From: Bacteroidales bacterium
Lineage (GTDB): Bacteria > Bacteroidota > Bacteroidia > Bacteroidales > F082
Length of the DNA: 64,000 bases
Direction of reading: 5' to 3'
Assembly (NCBI GenBank): GCA_016290215.1
Contig: JAEETH010000003.1
Span: 62,001-126,000 of the forward strand
Below, piece after piece: positions 61,494 through 64,000 of this stretch. A program made the position numbers and the translations under genes. Each line of letters starts with the position of its first letter. Position 1 is the first letter of the stretch. The notes below the pieces were generated by a model. It was not told the origin of the DNA. It made no database searches and worked only from the letters and a program-made list of their open reading frames with translations.

Positions 61494-63932
61494 ATGGACG
61501 AATCAGCAACCCGACGGAAAAAGATAGACCCCAAACTCTATGAGGTGGGTTGGGAACAGGTGCCCGAGAGCGAAATCCTTACGGAACAGCGGGCTTACAT
61601 TGCACCTGGTCAAGTGAGCGCACTGCCCCAAAATCGCCATCCCAAGAAGGTGGACTATATCTTGGAATACCGCAAGCAGAAGTTAGCCGTCATCGAGGCC
61701 AAGAGCGATGAGAAACACGTCAGCGAAGGGGTGGAGCAGGCAAAGAAGTACGCCGAGTTGCTGCACATCCGCTACACCTACGCCACCAATGGCGACGAGA
61801 TTTGGGCCATCGACATGGGCGTGAAAGATGCGCAAGGCAACTATATCATCCCTTCAAAGGAAGGTCCCGCCGACAGGTTCCCTTCGCCGCAGGAATTGTG
61901 GACGATGACTTTTGTGGAGGCCAATCCTTGGCGCGACAAGTTCAACCTCTGTCCGATGAATCGTGGTGGCGGTCGTGAACCTCGCTACTATCAGGAAATT
62001 GCCATTAACAAGGTTCTGGAAGCCATTGCCAAGGGCGAACAACGCATCCTGCTTACCATGGCCACGGGAACGGGCAAGACCTATACTGCCTTCCAAATCT
62101 GCTGGAAGCTGTATCAGACCAATTGGAATACACGAGGCACGGAGCAAAAGCCTCGCATCCTGTTCATTAGCGACCGCAACATCCTCGCCAACCAAGCCAA
62201 GAATGACTTCGAGCAGTTTCCCGAGGACGCGATGGAGCGCATCACGCCCGACCTGCTTCACGACAGCAAGCACCATGACCGTGTGCCTAAGGCGCGGCAT
62301 CTCTATTTCACCATTTTCCAAACCATCATGTCGAACGACCCGACGGGACAGCCTTACTACAAGCAATATCCGCCTGAGTTTTTCGATTTCATCATCATCG
62401 ACGAATGCCATAGGGGAGGAGCCAACGACGAAAGCGAGTGGCGACAGCTGATGAATTACTTCGAGCCTGCGGTGCAGCTTGGCATGACCGCCACACCGCG
62501 CAGGACGGTGAACGCCAACACCTACAAGTATTTTGGCGACCCCGTTTATTCCTATTCGCTGAAGCAAGGTATCGAAGACGGCTTCCTGACACCTTATCGC
62601 GTGAAGATTTCGAGCAGCAATATTGACACCTACCAGTTTGACCCCAACGACGATGTGGAGGGCGAAATCGACCCTGACAAGACCTACACCGAGCAAGACT
62701 TCTACAATGGCAACATCGAAATCCGCCAGCGCGATGAGCACCGTGTCAAAGAATTGCTTGGACAGATTGGCAAGGACGAGAAGACCCTGGTGTTTTGCTG
62801 CACCCAACTCCATGCGATGGTGATTCGCGACATGATCAACCAATACAAGAAAGTGCCCGACTCCAACTATTGCGAGCGCGTGACCAGCGACGACGGCAAG
62901 GAAGGCGAAGCCAAGCTGAAACAGTTCCAAAACAACGACTACCTGCGCCCAACCATCCTCACCACCTCGCAGAAACTGTCGACGGGCGTCGATGCTCGCA
63001 ATGTGCGCAACATCGTTTTGATGCGTCCGGTGAACAACATCGTGGAATTCAAGCAGATTATGGGACGAGGCACGCGCTTGTTTACCGATAAATACTATTT
63101 CACGGTGTACGACTTTGTGGGTGCTTCAAAAAATTTCAAGGATGCCGAATGGGATGGCGACCCGTTCTGCCCGGTGTGTGGCAATTATCCTTGCACCTGC
63201 AACAAGCCGAAACCCTATCCCAACGGCGAAGAGAATGGAGACAGTGAAGCGCATGAAGGCAGTGGCTGGAAAATGCCTCAACCTTGTCCTATTTGTGGCC
63301 ACCTGCCATGCACCTGCCCAGGTGGACATCAAAAAAAGACGGTAAAAGTGAAGTTGTCACCGACGCGCGAACTGACCCTGCACACGGACTGGGATGAACG
63401 CATACAGTTTGGTGACGAGTTGATAAGCATCCAAGAATATATCCAGAAACTCTTTGGTATGTTGCCGCATTTTCTTGCTGGGGAAGAAGACTTACGCAAA
63501 CGTTGGTCGCAGCCCGACACCCGCGAGCAACTGCTTGATGTGTTGGCCCAAAGCGGTTTTCCTGAGGACAAACTGGAAATGACGCGCAATTTCCTTGAAA
63601 TGGAGAATTGTGACATGCTGGACGTGCTGGCCTATCTCGCCTACAATACAACGCCGATAGACCGCCGACGCAGAGCCGAGATTTTGAAGGAGCAGGCACG
63701 GAAGAAGTATACCGCCGCGCAATTAGATTTCGTAAACTATGTCATGGAACTATACGTGCGTAATGGCTTTAAGGAACTGACTTCGGAAAATCTGCCAATG
63801 CTCATCGACATGAAATACCACTCAGCGACAGATGCAGTGAACCAACTCAATATGCAGCCTGAGCAGATTAGGGGATTCTATCTGGGTATGCAACAGATGT
63901 TGTACAATTGGCACGGAAGAATTAGCGCTTAG
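61494..63932 (+). CDS. hsdR: Type I restriction endonuclease subunit HsdR
   Basis: 812 residues. Nuclease domain with D54 (VDYILEY) and E68-x-K70 (AVIEAKSD); helicase with Walker A MATGTGKTYTAF about 188-199, DECHRGG about 301, TATPRRTVNANTYKYFGDP, and motif VI QIMGRGTRLF; C-terminal EcoEI-type domain. An unusual segment about 558-605 holds two zinc-knuckle-like repeats, CPVCGNYPCTC and CPICGHLPCTC. It cuts unmethylated DNA after translocation. Last gene of the operon (11 nt after hsdS). 63933-64000 shows nothing certain. Confidence 0.93.
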   Translation: MDESATRRKKIDPKLYEVGWEQVPESEILTEQRAYIAPGQVSALPQNRHPKKVDYILEYRKQKLAVIEAKSDEKHVSEGVEQAKKYAELLHIRYTYATNGDEIWAIDMGVKDAQGNYIIPSKEGPADRFPSPQELWTMTFVEANPWRDKFNLCPMNRGGGREPRYYQEIAINKVLEAIAKGEQRILLTMATGTGKTYTAFQICWKLYQTNWNTRGTEQKPRILFISDRNILANQAKNDFEQFPEDAMERITPDLLHDSKHHDRVPKARHLYFTIFQTIMSNDPTGQPYYKQYPPEFFDFIIIDECHRGGANDESEWRQLMNYFEPAVQLGMTATPRRTVNANTYKYFGDPVYSYSLKQGIEDGFLTPYRVKISSSNIDTYQFDPNDDVEGEIDPDKTYTEQDFYNGNIEIRQRDEHRVKELLGQIGKDEKTLVFCCTQLHAMVIRDMINQYKKVPDSNYCERVTSDDGKEGEAKLKQFQNNDYLRPTILTTSQKLSTGVDARNVRNIVLMRPVNNIVEFKQIMGRGTRLFTDKYYFTVYDFVGASKNFKDAEWDGDPFCPVCGNYPCTCNKPKPYPNGEENGDSEAHEGSGWKMPQPCPICGHLPCTCPGGHQKKTVKVKLSPTRELTLHTDWDERIQFGDELISIQEYIQKLFGMLPHFLAGEEDLRKRWSQPDTREQLLDVLAQSGFPEDKLEMTRNFLEMENCDMLDVLAYLAYNTTPIDRRRRAEILKEQARKKYTAAQLDFVNYVMELYVRNGFKELTSENLPMLIDMKYHSATDAVNQLNMQPEQIRGFYLGMQQMLYNWHGRISA

Positions 63933-64000
63933 AGATGTCTAACACAAGCTAACAAATTGACTAAAATAGATATGATGTTTGTTAAATGAAAAAAATGCAT

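Noticed and set aside
53430..64000. Larger defence island (BREX, retron, CBASS, DGR)
   Set aside because: Apart from the type I system and the AAA/PD-(D/E)XK protein there is no reverse transcriptase, cyclase, BrxC/PglZ or effector in the window.

Overview
The window looks like a contiguous chromosomal piece of a Bacteroidales (Bacteroidota) bacterium. Three things support this: promoter-like boxes of the TAnnTTTG type recur directly upstream of genes on both strands; lipoprotein signals and family sets are typical of the phylum (DUF368, DUF3667, DUF2007, the long GAPDH, the LEA-type lipoprotein, a PNGase F-like enzyme, FecCD/FecE); and many gene ends touch or overlap. No rRNA, tRNA, CRISPR array, prophage or insertion-sequence transposase was seen.

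Layout. 1-4.3 kb: a RecB-like nuclease fragment and an exonuclease, acylphosphatase and DUF493 protein (minus), then a DUF368 lipid-carrier translocase, an S4 RNA-binding protein and a membrane-anchored serine hydrolase (plus). 4.4-10.8 kb (minus): gcvP preceded by three divergent paralogous membrane proteins and an LEA-type lipoprotein; a 125-bp copy of the gcvP 5' end is stranded between two of the paralogues. 11-17.2 kb (minus): typA, an SGNH hydrolase, a FecE/FecCD iron-complex importer without a binding protein, and a cysteine desulfidase/serine dehydratase-like enzyme. 17.3-28.2 kb (mostly plus): long GAPDH, a four-helix-bundle (S23) gene between inverted short repeats, yidC, DUF2750, trkH, DUF3667 (minus), clpB and an unusual phosphoribosyltransferase. 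28.2-31.3 kb (minus): DUF2007, an EamA transporter, a phosphodiesterase and pnuC. 31.4-33.6 kb: two toxin-antitoxin modules (RHH-like/PIN and MqsR/MqsA-Panacea). 33.6-39.1 kb (minus): an esterase, then the overlapping chain LTA-synthase-like / lipid kinase / SUI1 / MscS. 39.3-49.2 kb: an M23 peptidase, a beta-helix lipoprotein, a small outer-membrane protein, a thioredoxin, smpB/aroC (divergent), a second PIN module, a PNGase F-like enzyme and a split chromate transporter. 49.3-56.8 kb: two YbjQ paralogues, GltS, a DIP1984-family protein, agmatinase, an MBL hydrolase, a coiled-coil lipoprotein and a sigma54-type response regulator. 57-64 kb: an AAA/PD-(D/E)XK protein and a complete type I restriction-modification operon (hsdM-hsdS-hsdR).

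The most unusual features are (i) the paralogue cluster with the duplicated gcvP fragment, probably a cassette-like gain of a new paralogue, and (ii) a family of degenerate GAC-rich short-period inverted repeats present at eight or more loci. These repeats have entered coding sequence in aroC (a 22-residue in-frame insert) and in the chromate transporter (a repetitive tail), and they end in long imperfect palindromes. An S23/Avd-like four-helix-bundle gene sits between inverted arms of a comparable short-period repeat. Other points of note are an LTA-synthase-like protein that appears to have lost several metal ligands, a 112-nt palindrome upstream of hsdM, and a twofold zinc-knuckle-like insertion in HsdR.
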